A stretch of 64,000 nucleotides of DNA from Staphylotrichum longicolle (lineage: Eukaryota > Ascomycota > Sordariomycetes > Sordariales > Chaetomiaceae). This document shows positions 32,800-43,402 of the stretch, piece by piece. The translations under genes were made by a program, and so were the position numbers. Under the pieces are notes generated by a model, which saw nothing but the letters and a program-made list of their open reading frames with translations, was not told the DNA's origin and searched no databases. Within the stretch, counting starts at the first letter, position 1. Each line of letters begins with the position of its first letter. The stretch is from positions 10,354,001 through 10,418,000 of the forward strand of contig JAHCVI010000001.1 of assembly GCA_019096155.1 (NCBI GenBank). The letters run 5' to 3'.

Positions 32800-33954
32800 T
32801 CATCTCTCTGCGATCAAGCAGTCTCTCTTGTTTTCTTCTGTTTCTGCATTTTTGAAAACGGCGTTTTCTTGGCGTTGTCGGCGGGTGGGTGGTTGCGAAC
32901 CGGTGAGGGGGAGGGGTTGGTCGGTTGACTTGACTTTGGGGGGGCATGATACCACATACGCATTCAACGCGTCTTTTCTTTGCATCTTTCATAGTCCTAC
33001 ATGCATCTGTTGGCCAGATGTCCGTTTCCGTTTCTACCTGCTACACTTTCCCTTTGCATGAAGTACACATAGTAGGAAGCAGTAATGGAAGATACCTTAT
33101 GTTCTAACATGGCGTAGTATTCTGGGCGTCGACCCAACCATGAGGTTTGACGCCGACTGAGACTTCCTGACACAGGCACCCAAACTCCCTTGCCGCTCTG
33201 ATTCTGTGGCTCAAGAGCATCTCTCTCATAAGATTGACTGAGAATACTGATGTTTGAAATACTAAGGGTTAGGGTGATGATTGGGTCTTGGCAGGGGTTC
33301 AGGGACACAACCTAAGCACGACAAGTCCGTCCGATCGATCCACTTCTGCAGCCCAATGGGAACTCGGCAACTTCCATTGCTTCGATCAATTGCGTGTCGT
33401 TCCTTGGTACATAACGCACCTGCAACGGAAAGGAAGCTGAGCTCAGTTCGGTCGTATTCGGAAATCCACCATAGCTCTCCACACCGACTTCTCGCTGGAC
33501 AATGTAGGAAGCGTCGGTTAACACAACGTCAGCGCATCGCTCTGCAATCGAGAGCACGGGAGTGGCCGCAGCACATTGGCCGCGTACGATTGCATGTGGT
33601 CTGTGGCATGATTTGAGCGGGAGCGCTCAGAGGTACCTGAGTACCCCAGCGAATGCGAATACGAGAGCCCGCGCTGATTGGCTGGATACTTGAAGATCAT
33701 CAAAACGCCCCACTGCTTGCCAATGGCTCCCGTTCCCCTGGAACAACGGGTTGGCAAAAAAGTAGGACGCCGTTTATCTCTTTAAATCAGACTGTGCCTC
33801 CCGACTCTTGGGAATCTACTCTTCTGGTGCGACCACAAGATTCCAGGTTTTCTGCTCGGATTTGGCAGCAGGCGCTTGGCTCTTGGTTCCCGTCAACTTC
33901 TTCTTTTTCTTCGTTTTCACCCTCTTCTTCTCCCTCCTCTGTCAGTTTGTCAGG
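32800..33954. other. Intergenic, CYP51 promoter region
   Basis: This contains the 3' end of the FUT8-like gene and the promoter of CYP51. A TTTAAA lies near 33781 and a CCAAT near 33719, both weak evidence for promoter elements. No gene is seen. Confidence 0.5.
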
Positions 33955-35673
33955 ATGGGTCTCGTCCAGGACCTCGGGGCCCGCTGGCCGAGGGTTCGCG
34001 CGCCTTGGACTGGCCTCGCAAATCGGCGTCGCGGTGGGCGGCTTTCTGTTTCGGCTCTTCTGTGCTGTGCTCTGCCTCAACAATCAAGAACCCAAATGAG
34101 CCCCCTCTCGTCTTCCACTGGTTCCCCTTCGTGGGCAGCACCATCACCTACGGCATGGACCCTCCGCGCTTCTTCAAGGAGAACAGGGAGAAGGTGAGCA
34201 AATCGATTCGCGGCGCTTGCCTTGCTTGGTGGTCCATCTAACGCTTTCTCCTTCTGTCAGTACGGCGACTGCTTCACCTTCATTCTGCTCGGAAAGAAGA
34301 CGACCGTCTATGTCGGCCCCAAGGGCAACGACTTCATCCTGAACGGCAAGATTCGCGACGTGTGCGCCGAAGATATCTACACGGTCCTTACGACCCCCGT
34401 TTTTGGCAAGGATGTTGTCTATGACTGTCCCAATGCGAAGCTCATGGAGCAGAAGAAGGTCGGTTGCTGGCCGAATCAAGGCTGATGGGAGGAATTTGTT
34501 TTGGCTGACGCCCCGGTCTGGCAGTTCATGAAGATTGCCCTCACCACCGAGGCTTTCCGGTCCTACGTTCCCATCATCTCGGATGAGGTCACGAGCTACT
34601 TCAAGAGGACACCCGATTTCAAGGCCCAGTCGGGCGTTGTCAACATCTGCCCCAAGATGGCCCAGATCACCATCTTCACCGCCTCTCACGCGCTCCAGGG
34701 CAAGGAGGTCCGCGACAAGTTCGACGAGACCCTGGCCGACCTCTACCACGACCTCGACATGGGTTTCTCGCCCATCAACTTCATGCTGCACTGGGCGCCT
34801 CTCCCCTGGAACAACCGCCGCGATCATGCCCAGAGGACTGTCGCCAAGATCTACATGGACACCATCAAGGATCGCCGTGAGCGTGGCGAGACGGGCGCCC
34901 AGGATATGATGTACCACCTGATGAACTCGACGTACAAGAATGGCGTCCAGGTTCCGGACCACGAGATTGCCCACATGATGATTGCCCTCCTGATGGCCGG
35001 CCAGCACTCGTCGTCGTCCACCAGCGCTTGGATCATGCTCCGCCTGGCGTCTCGCCCGGACATTATGGAGGAGCTCTACCAGGAGCAGGTCAAGGCCCTC
35101 GGTGCCGACCTCCCCCCGCTGACGTACGAAGACCTCTCCAAGCTGCCGCTCAATCAGGCCATCGTCAAGGAGACCCTCCGCCTGCACGCCCCTATCCACT
35201 CCATCATGCGCGCCGTCAAGCAGCCCATGCCCGTCCCCGGCACCAAGTACGTCATCCCCACGAACCACGTCCTCCTGGCCGCCCCCGGCGTCTCGGCCTC
35301 GGACTCGCAGTACTTCCCCCAGCCCGACCTGTGGGAGCCGCACCGGTGGGAGAAGGAGTCCCCGCTGGCGCCCAGTATCGTGCGCAACGGCCAGGAGGAG
35401 GAGGATGACGGCGAGAAGATCGACTACGGCTACGGCCTGGTCAGCAAGGGCGCTGCGTCCCCTTACCTGCCCTTCGGCGCCGGCAGGCACCGCTGCATCG
35501 GCGAGCAGTTCGCCAACGTGCAGCTGCAGACCATCGTGGCCATGACGGTGCGCCTGTTCAAGTTCCGCAACGTGGACGGCAGCAACAACGTCATTGGCAC
35601 CGACTACGCCTCGCTCTTCTCGCGCCCGCTGGAGCCGGCTAACATTTACTGGGAGCGGAGGGATAAGGAGTAA
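33955..35673 (+). CDS. cyp51: Lanosterol 14-alpha-demethylase (CYP51/Erg11), first exon frame broken
   Basis: Three exons: 33955-34193, 34261-34458 and 34525-35673. CYP51 removes the 14-alpha methyl group of eburicol or lanosterol in ergosterol synthesis at the ER and is the azole target. Evidence includes NEPPLVFHWFPFVGSTITYG, LLMAGQHSSSSTSAW (I-helix), KETLRLHAPIHSIMR (ExxR), and the haem loop FGAGRHRCIGEQFA. Introns are GTGAGC...TCAG and GTCGGT...GGCAG. Exons 2 and 3 are perfect. In exon 1 the ATG frame (MGLVQDLG) is left after eight codons, then FARLGLASQIGVAVGGFLF appears in a second frame and IKNPNEPPLVFHW in a third. Losses in G runs near 33976-33979 and 33992-33994, plus a break within 34040-34090, account for this. 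A consensus error is most likely, since loss of CYP51 is usually very harmful. Confidence 0.93.
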
Positions 35674-37291
35674 AGATGAGGAAGATGAGGCAGATGAGGG
35701 TGGCCAAGGTTCAAATGCCAGGTAAATATTTGGGTTGTGGTTGATGAAATTTTGGCGTTGGCTGTATATAGGAATGAATGACTGGCTGGGGCTTATTGGA
35801 GGATTGGGAGGAAGGCCTGAGCGGAACAAAGAAAGAAAGCTTAGAGAATTTTAATATTAATACTCGTCCATCACACGCTGGTTTCGGATTTGTCGTTGGT
35901 TTTTGTGTGGCGTTGCGAACGGTCATGGCTGTTGGTTTGGCGGTGGCTGACCTGGGGAGTGGCTCTGCAGCTTTGCTGGTGAAGGATGAAGAGGCTCGCC
36001 TCGCCGCAACGGCTGCCTCAAACCCTTTTTGAGTCGTGCCGTGCTGCTCGCATTCCAAATTGAGAGAGCGAGCGTTACTTGCGGAGTTGCTTATCTGTAT
36101 CACCCCAGTGACCAGCATCCCGTCCTCGCCAAGGGTTGCCCCCCCCTTTTTTTGGCCTCATCGAAGGATGCGAAAGAACACGTTGCGACAGGGAATGACT
36201 CACAACACAAGGATTGTCAAACTTTATGTCTGATCGCGATTCATGATAATGATGTCGAAAATAAAATAAGGGAAGAAATACGATAACGACACGCTGGCTT
36301 CGATCCTTCCGTGCTCGCTGGCTGTGTATCGCCGGGTGGAATTGGAGGTGTTGTGGAGCGTTGTAATCTCCCAGGAGGCGACGTGTTTGGACACTGTCGC
36401 GACGAAAGCCGCTGTTGAGATTCAAAAGAACAGAAGCCTGAGTCATATGCAAGGCGAGTTTTCTTGGTTGGTTCTGGTTGAAAGCCGTCGAAGTCCCTGG
36501 CCCCCTGGATCATTGTCGTGCTCAGAATCCTCGGAATGAGCGACACCCCCATGGCTCTCCTGCTGGGATAATGGGGGGTCCAATCCTTTCAAGCAATAGA
36601 TCACAATATGAGCGCAGTAGATAACAAATAGAAAACGTCGGGAGAGACGGGGAATAACATGGTGGCGAGGGACATTGTGAAGGTCAAGTGTTGGAGCTGA
36701 AGGCTGGGGAACCCAGGGGCGCACCGCTGGTGGGTGAACAGCTGGTCTATGAGCGCCTTTGCAAAGTAAACAACCTTGAGATCATGGTGATATGCATGGG
36801 AATATTGCTTCCATGCTATTTGCGCCCTACGGGCTTCGCCCCTGTTGGCATTCACTTCCCAGCCGCATGCGGCGTCGAGTCATTTTGGGGGGGCTAGGTT
36901 CAGGCAGGCCAGCACAACAATAAATACGAGTCTGGGAGGCTGCAGCATGCTAAAACGGCTCTAGTTTCAGTATGCTGGATGGATGGTGGCTATGGAGATG
37001 GCCACTGAAATGTGTCCTTTCTTCTCAGGTCCAGTTGAGTCCAGCCAATTCCATTGCTTGCTCTTCGCAATGATTGAGCTCGATTGTCATCTGGACACTC
37101 TGTTACAAGCACCGGAATTGGCCTGGTTTCTCAGTATATAGAACATTTGTTTCCCTCAGGCGTCACCTGTTCCCCCACTGATAACCAATACTCACTTTGG
37201 TCAATTTAATATCACAAACACCCTCCGCGACACAGACCGGACGAAAACGCCGACGAAACGGTTCTGTCATCTCCAAAAGTTGATACACACC
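35674..37291. other. Intergenic, promoter of the ER Hsp70 gene
   Basis: About 1.6 kb with no supported gene. TATATA at 37135-37140 lies some 150 bp before the Hsp70 start codon and may be a TATA element. I looked for a mammalian-type ER-stress element (CCAAT-N9-CCACG) and did not find one. Confidence 0.5.
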
Positions 37292-40002
37292 ATGGCGAGA
37301 AAGGCTCACCGAACTAGACGACTGCCCTTGGGGGTCGGCATTCTCCTCTTCTTCCTCATACTCATCTGTCCCCTCGCCGCTATTCCGGCGGCCAGGGCCA
37401 CCGCTGTTGTTGAACCAGGCGAGCCGATTATTGGCATTGATCTTGGGACTACATATTCTTGTGTCGGTGTCATGAAGGGGGACAAGGTGGACATAGTTGT
37501 AAACGACCAAGGTACGGCAGAACTGGTGTGCTTCGCGCCAGCCACAGGCTGACCCGGGACACAGGAAACAGAATAACACCAAGCTATGTTGCGTTTGCGG
37601 AGAACGGAGAACGTCTCATTGGTAAGAGCTTTCATTTTCTGGGTTCAGCTTTCTTCCCTGATTTTATGGTGACCTGGCTGACACCTTCACCCATCGTCAG
37701 GAGACGCAGCTAAGAACCAATACGCGAGTAACCCAACAAACACCATATTCGACATCAAGTCAGCTTCCCCCCCCCCCCCCCGCCTTCCACCACCGAACGG
37801 CGGACACGGTCATTGACACACTCTTTGAAGACGACTTATAGGTCGGAGCTTCTCGGATAGAGGAGTCAAGGCAGACATAAAGCACATGCCATTCAAGGTC
37901 ACCGCAGGCCCCGGCAACGCCCCGGTGGTCGAGGTTGATGTCGGCGGCCAAACAAGACAGTTTACCCCTGAAGAGATAAGTGCCATGGTACTCGGGAAGA
38001 TGAAGGATGTCGCCGAAAGTTACCTGGGCCAGAAGTGAGGCTTACCATCTGGATCTTTCATCTGGCTGTCATTTTGCTCACCATGCACAGAGTTAAGCAT
38101 GCCGTGGTCACGGTTCCTGCGTACTTCAACGACAAACAGCGACAAGCTACCAAGGATGCCGGAACAATCGCCGGTCTGAATGTCATCCGCGTGGTGAACG
38201 AACCAACGGCGGCGGCCCTGGCATATGGTATTGACAAGGTATGCCCATCCACAATCAGGCCCCGAGGTACAACGCCGACATCGGTTAACAACCCTCAAGG
38301 TCGAAGGCGAGCATCAAGTCCTGGTCTACGACCTGGGCGGCGGGACCTTTGACGTATCCCTCCTCACGCTGGAAGAAGGTACCTTCCAAGTCCTCGCGAC
38401 AGCCGGCAACACCCGACTGGGCGGCGAAGACTTTGACAACAGGGTGATCAGCTATCTCGCACGCAGCTTCAAGAACAAGCACCAGCTCGACCTCACTAAG
38501 GACCCCAAGGCCATGGGCAAGTTGAAGCGCGAGGCCGAAAAGGCCAAGCGCACGCTCTCGTCGCAGCTCTCCACCCGGATCGAGATCGAGAACCTCTTCA
38601 ACGGTGTCGACTTCTCCGAGACGCTGACGCGGGCCAAGTTTGAGCAGCTGAACATGGAGCTTTTCAAGAAGACACTTGGGCCCGTGGAGCAGGTGCTTAG
38701 GGATGCCAAAGTTGACAAGGCCGATGTGACCGACATTGTGCTGGTGGGCGGATCGACACGTATCCCTAAAGTCCAGAGCTTGGTTGAGGAGTTCTTTGGG
38801 AAGAAGGCCAGTGGGGGAGTGAACCCCGACGAGGCTGTGGCGTTTGGTGCTGCTATCCAGGCAGGGGTGAGTGCTTCCTCTGGTTGAGTTGCAGATCTGT
38901 GGAGCGGAGGCTAACTTGAATGGTTGAATAGATTCTCGCGGGCGTGAAGGTTGGAGCCCTTCTTTGGTGGATTGACTTGGGCAGGCATGACCTTTGCTAA
39001 CTCGTCGAACCTAGGCTACTGATGGGATATTGCTCATGGACGTAAATCCCCTTACACTTGGTATCGAGACGTCGGGCGGGGTTATGGTAAGTTCCATCAC
39101 ACCCAGGGGCTTGAGTTTGACTTGATAGGTTCTAACATAGTTGCAGGCACAATTGATTCCACGTAACACACAGCTCCCCATGGTGAGTTGTCAAGATATA
39201 TGCTCGCGTGGTGTGCAAGGGTTGTGACTAATGTGAGCACTGGCAGCGCCGATCTCAAGTATTCTCAACAACGGCTGGTAAGTTCTTGCTTATCCGGAAG
39301 CAAGGAGTAGTACTGACCCGATTTACCAGACAACCAACCCTCCGTCTTGATCAAAGTCTACGAGGGCGAGCGTTCCATGACCAAAGACAACAACCTCCTG
39401 GGCAAATTTGAGCTTACGGGTTTACCTCCGGCACCACGGGGCGTTCCGCAGATCGAAGTCTCGTTCTCCCTCAGCGCCGACGGCATCTTGGAGGTCTCGG
39501 CGCAAGATAAGGGGACGGGGCGGAAGGAATCGATCACAATAACGAACGACGACGGCCGCTTGACCAAGGACGAGATTGCGCGCATGATTGCCGAGGCCGA
39601 AAAGTTCGCTGATCAAGACAAGGAGGCCCGTGAACGCATCGAGGCCCGGAACAGTTTCGAGAACTACGCCTTCAGTTTGAAAAGCCAGGTTGACGATGAC
39701 AGTGGTCTTGGCGGAAAGATCGACGAAGATGAGAGAGAGACAGTAAGTCAGCTGCGTGCATCGTTTTCCTGTGACTGCACCCAATCCTGACAACCGCTTC
39801 ACAGCTCCGGGATGCCGTGAGAGACGCGACCGAGTGGCTCAACGAGTATGGGGCGACGGCAACCGCGGATGATTTTGCGGAACAGAGGGAGAAGTTGTCC
39901 GATGTCGCCCACCCCATCACGAGCAAGTTGTATGACGGCGCAGACACGGGCGCGGGTGACAACGATGAGTCGGGTGACTTTGACTTCCATGACGAGCTTT
40001 AA
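37292..40002 (+). CDS. ER-lumenal Hsp70 (BiP/Kar2-like), intron-rich
   Basis: Twelve exons encode 673 residues: 37292-37511, 37565-37621, 37701-37758, 37831-38034, 38091-38238, 38300-38866, 38932-38949, 39015-39086, 39147-39182, 39247-39277, 39330-39742 and 39805-40002. A signal peptide (LFFLILICPLAAIPAARA) and a terminal HDEL place it in the ER lumen. The ATPase domain shows IIGIDLGTTYSCVGVM, VVTVPAYFNDKQRQATKDAG, VYDLGGGTFDVSLL and VLVGGSTRIPKVQSL. The substrate domain shows NPLTLGIETSGGVM and ERSMTKDNNLLGKFELTG. All splice sites are GT-AG and every junction restores conserved Hsp70 sequence, so the exon model is secure. Exon 7 is only 18 nt (ILAGVK). Sequence such as HMPFKVTAGPGNAPVVEVDV and the DFDFHDEL end differ from my memory of fungal BiP, so this may be a second ER Hsp70. 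Confidence 0.93.
37767..37781. repeat. Poly-C tract inside Hsp70 intron 3
   Basis: Fifteen consecutive C bases, eight bases after the GTCAGC donor of the third intron. The reported length is uncertain for any sequencing method. Confidence 0.85.
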
Positions 40003-40693
40003 GCGGGCGGGCCTGCCTGTACTGAGACTGCTGTGAAATTGTTTACATAGCACCTGCCTTGGGGGTCTGCTTCAATTTCAACTTGAGTTCCATTATGCAT
40101 TCATCCTCATTGGCCAGATGACTGGGTCTTTTGACGTGGAGCAGGATGGAGCATTTAGAGCTTCAGGAGAGTTTGAGGCCCAGGCCGAGACCAAGACGGC
40201 TAAACGTCGGAGCTTCCCCACACAAACAGGGGCGCTGTTCGGCCTGGATCAGGGTTCCCAGCGCTCGGCAAGTCGTGACCAGAATACCGAGGTTCACGAG
40301 CCGTCTCCACCACCCGAAGGAGTCGGTCGCACCTTGGCTTTCCCTGTCTCCACCCCGTCAACTGCGATTATCAACCCTCCCATCACGGGGCGACCGCCAC
40401 TGACGCTCTTGCGACCCAAAACCGTCGAGGAAGAGGAGAGTGCCCGGCGACAAACCCAACTACAACACTGCATTCTTTGCGGTTTCAGCGCGCTTTTCAT
40501 TCGTTGTTTGACGCGTGACCCACTGACGGAGCTGGGCCTTTGGCGGTTCAACGTTAACCCAGCGACCAGACCAGACTCAACCCGTTTTCGTCGCCACCTG
40601 GAAACCCTTGCCCGGCGTCATCACAAGCCAACAGTTTGCAAACCCCAACAAAACGCCACGCCCACTGGGCTCGACCAGCTCGCACCCAACTCC
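40003..40693. other. Intergenic, PEX13 promoter region
   Basis: Between two rightward genes. A frame of more than 200 codons runs through the right part into the first PEX13 intron, but it has no motifs and is likely chance. Confidence 0.55.
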
Positions 40694-42168
40694 ATGGCAT
40701 CGCCGCCAAAACCCTGGGAGAGACAGGGCGCAACACCTCTTGCCTCGAGTGCGTATCTCTTTTTGCGTGCGGCATCTCGCAAACAATTGCGCTAACCAGC
40801 AATTCCAACAGCACCGCTCACATCTTCCACGCCAGCAGCCGCCTCAGCTGCGATTCCGAACGCCATGACAGCGCCCGCAACCACCACGACAGCCACAGCC
40901 TCCGGCGCGACACCCGCGATACCTGAGCGCCCTGCAGCCCTGACCGCCGCAGTGAACCAGAACGCGGCCGCCTACAGCAGACCCTACGGTGCAAGCCCGT
41001 ACGGCACCTACGGCTCGGCATATTCGTCTCCCTACGGCTCGCCATACTCGAGAATGGGCGGCTACGGCGGTGGCATGTACGGGGGCGGCATGTACGGCAG
41101 CTATGGCGGCTACGGCGGCGGTATGTACGGAGGGGGCATGTACGGGGGAATGGGGGGCATGCCCGGAGGGATGCCAGGCGACCCGAACAACCCGGAAAGC
41201 CTCACCCAGCGTTTCAACATGAGCACCCAAGCGACTTTCCAGATGCTGGAGGGCATTGTCGGTGCCTTTGGTGGGTTTGCACAGATGCTGGAGAGCACAT
41301 ACATGGCGACACATTCAAGTTTCTTTGGTAAGCTCCCCCAGCCCTGGGGAAGTCCTATTTCGTAACGGGGCACCTTTTTGCTAACGAAGCTTCACTAGCA
41401 ATGGTCTCTGTTGCTGAGCAGTTCGGCAACCTTCGCGACACCCTCGGCTCCGTGCTCGGAATCTTCACCCTGATGCGCTGGATCCGGACCCTGATCGCCA
41501 AGCTCACAGGAAGGCCCCCGCCGGTCGACGCCACGGCTTTGACCCCAGCCGCCTTTGCCCGCTTCGAAGGCCGCCAGAACCCCGTGCCGGAAGGCGGCGT
41601 CGCGAAGCCCAGCCGCAAACCCCTTCTCTTCTTCCTGCTCGCCGCTTTCGGTCTGCCCTACGTCATGAGCAAGGTCATTCGCTCGCTCGCGGCCAACGCA
41701 GAGGAGGAAGAGCGCCGGCGACAGCTCGTGGCCGCGCAGCAGACGCTCGACCCTTCCAAGCTCGAGTTCTGCCGCGTGCTCTACGACTTCTCGCCTGCCA
41801 CCCAGGGCCAGGCCGTCGTTCAGGGCGTCGACCTCGAGGTGCACAAGGGTGACTTGGTCGCCGTGCTGGGTAAGAGCGACCCGTTGGGCAACCCGAGCGA
41901 GTGGTGGAAGTGCCGCGCTCGCGACGGCCGGATCGGCTACCTGCCCTCGACCTTCCTCGAAGTGATGCGCAAGCCGGGCCAGCCCGTCGCTGCCATCAAG
42001 GATGCGGCAGTGAGCGAGAGCAGCCGGACCAACTCGTTGACCAGCAGCATCAGTGCGCCGGGCGCTCTCCCCGTGAGCACAACTCCTGCCAAGGCCCCAG
42101 CCTTGCCGTCCACAAAGGTTGGAGATGTGACCGCCGAGAGTTTCCAGAAGTCGCAGTTCTACTCCTAG
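40694..42168 (+). CDS. pex13: Peroxisomal membrane protein Pex13
   Basis: Three exons (40694-40748, 40812-41327, 41399-42168) encode 446 residues. Pex13 is part of the peroxisomal import pore and docks the Pex5 and Pex7 receptors. The start MASPPKPWERQGA is the conserved fungal Pex13 N-terminus. A Tyr/Gly/Met repeat follows (about residues 95-155, units like YGGGMYGGGMYG), the YG-rich segment proposed to form the cohesive pore phase. Then come the central membrane domain (SLTQRFNMSTQATFQMLEGI, FGLPYVMSKVIRSLA) and a C-terminal SH3 domain (FCRVLYDFSPATQGQAV, EWWKCRARDGRIGYLPSTFL). The tail after the SH3 is Ser-rich. Introns are canonical, each with a GCTAAC branch site. The frame is intact despite the repeats. 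Confidence 0.95.
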
Positions 42169-43402
42169 AAGGAGCCTGCTGATGAGCTCCGGCCGTTGCG
42201 GTTGGGGCTTCTGAGGTTGGCAATGGGATTGCCACCACAACAGGAGACTTCGGAGCCGGGAGAACCGTCTTCTTGAGAACATAATATCACCTCCTCCATC
42301 TCTCCAGCTTCCAACAAACGACGGCCTTGACCCGAGTCGGCTTTTCTTCCTTTTCCTTGCTCGGCAACATTTCTCTAGCTACTTGGGAGCGGGACCCATT
42401 TCCCTACTTCCGATCTTATTTTGCCTGTCTCACTACGCTACCAACTATACTATCCGCTGGGAATTTTGGAGGAGGATCGAACGAACGAATGGTCAGACGG
42501 AGGGATGAGGAAAAGGGGTGCCTGGCGTTTTAGGAGTTGAGCGCAACGGCTTGAAGAACAAACATTTTTGTTTTTTGTTCACATAGATGCTCGACTGGCT
42601 CTTTTGTGCCCCCACGATGGTCATCTTTTGGTGTCTTCTTTTTTTCTCCCTTGTAAAGCGATAGGATATTTGCGAGTAGCGGTTCCCGTATAAAGTAGTG
42701 TATATCTCACAGCCTATCCTCCGGCATCTATTCATGACGGTCCCCACAGCGCTGCGGAACGTCTCAGTTTGGTGCGTACCTTTATGTGTTTGTGGTCCAC
42801 AACCAAGTTGATGGGAAACAGCACAGTCCGAGGGAGAAGCAACAAGGGGTCAGCCACTTTCACCGCTCGAATTGCCAACTAAATACCAATACCATGCGCT
42901 GCCATTTGTATCGCTAGGAATCCAGGAATCGGCCCTCATCCCTTCATCGCAACCTCTGCGATTGCGCTCATGGCATCTTGATTCGTATGATACAAATACA
43001 TAACCAAACAACCCTACCTCCCCATGAACGGGCGCCCTGATTTGTCTTGACCCCCTAATGAGATAAGAAAAAAAGAAAAGGGGGAAAAGGAAGCGAGAAT
43101 CAAGGAATCCAGGACTATCCGTAAGCTGTCCGCCCCTTATTGATGAGCGTTTATTGTCCGCCGAGAGGCAGGCGTAATTTCCTTTGCGCGTAAAAACTGA
43201 AAGCAAAACAGAGCGGAGAGCAAGCGGAGAGAACGTTGACGGCGCGATTTGGCACCTCCGCGAGGCGGTTTCGCCCCAAGGGTTCTCTCGACTGCAAAAA
43301 GGCAAGGCAAAGGTAGCCGATCTATCTCAGCCACAACTCCTTGCCGAGCGAGAGGGTGATCAATGCGAGGAGAAAGGGATGTGAGGCGAAAGTGGTGGCG
43401 AT
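42169..43402. other. Intergenic, convergent 3' flanks
   Basis: This lies between PEX13 and the TFIIA gene, both pointing inward. It is AT-richer and has several T and A runs. No gene is visible. Confidence 0.6.

Noticed and set aside
33263..33275. Telomere-like TAAGGGTTAGGGT
   Set aside because: Only two units; too short to call an interstitial telomeric repeat.
34174..35829. A 551-codon open frame on the minus strand opposite CYP51
   Set aside because: It mirrors the CYP51 exons, has an Ala/Val/Asp/Gly-rich composition typical of antisense G/C-biased codons, and has no motif.
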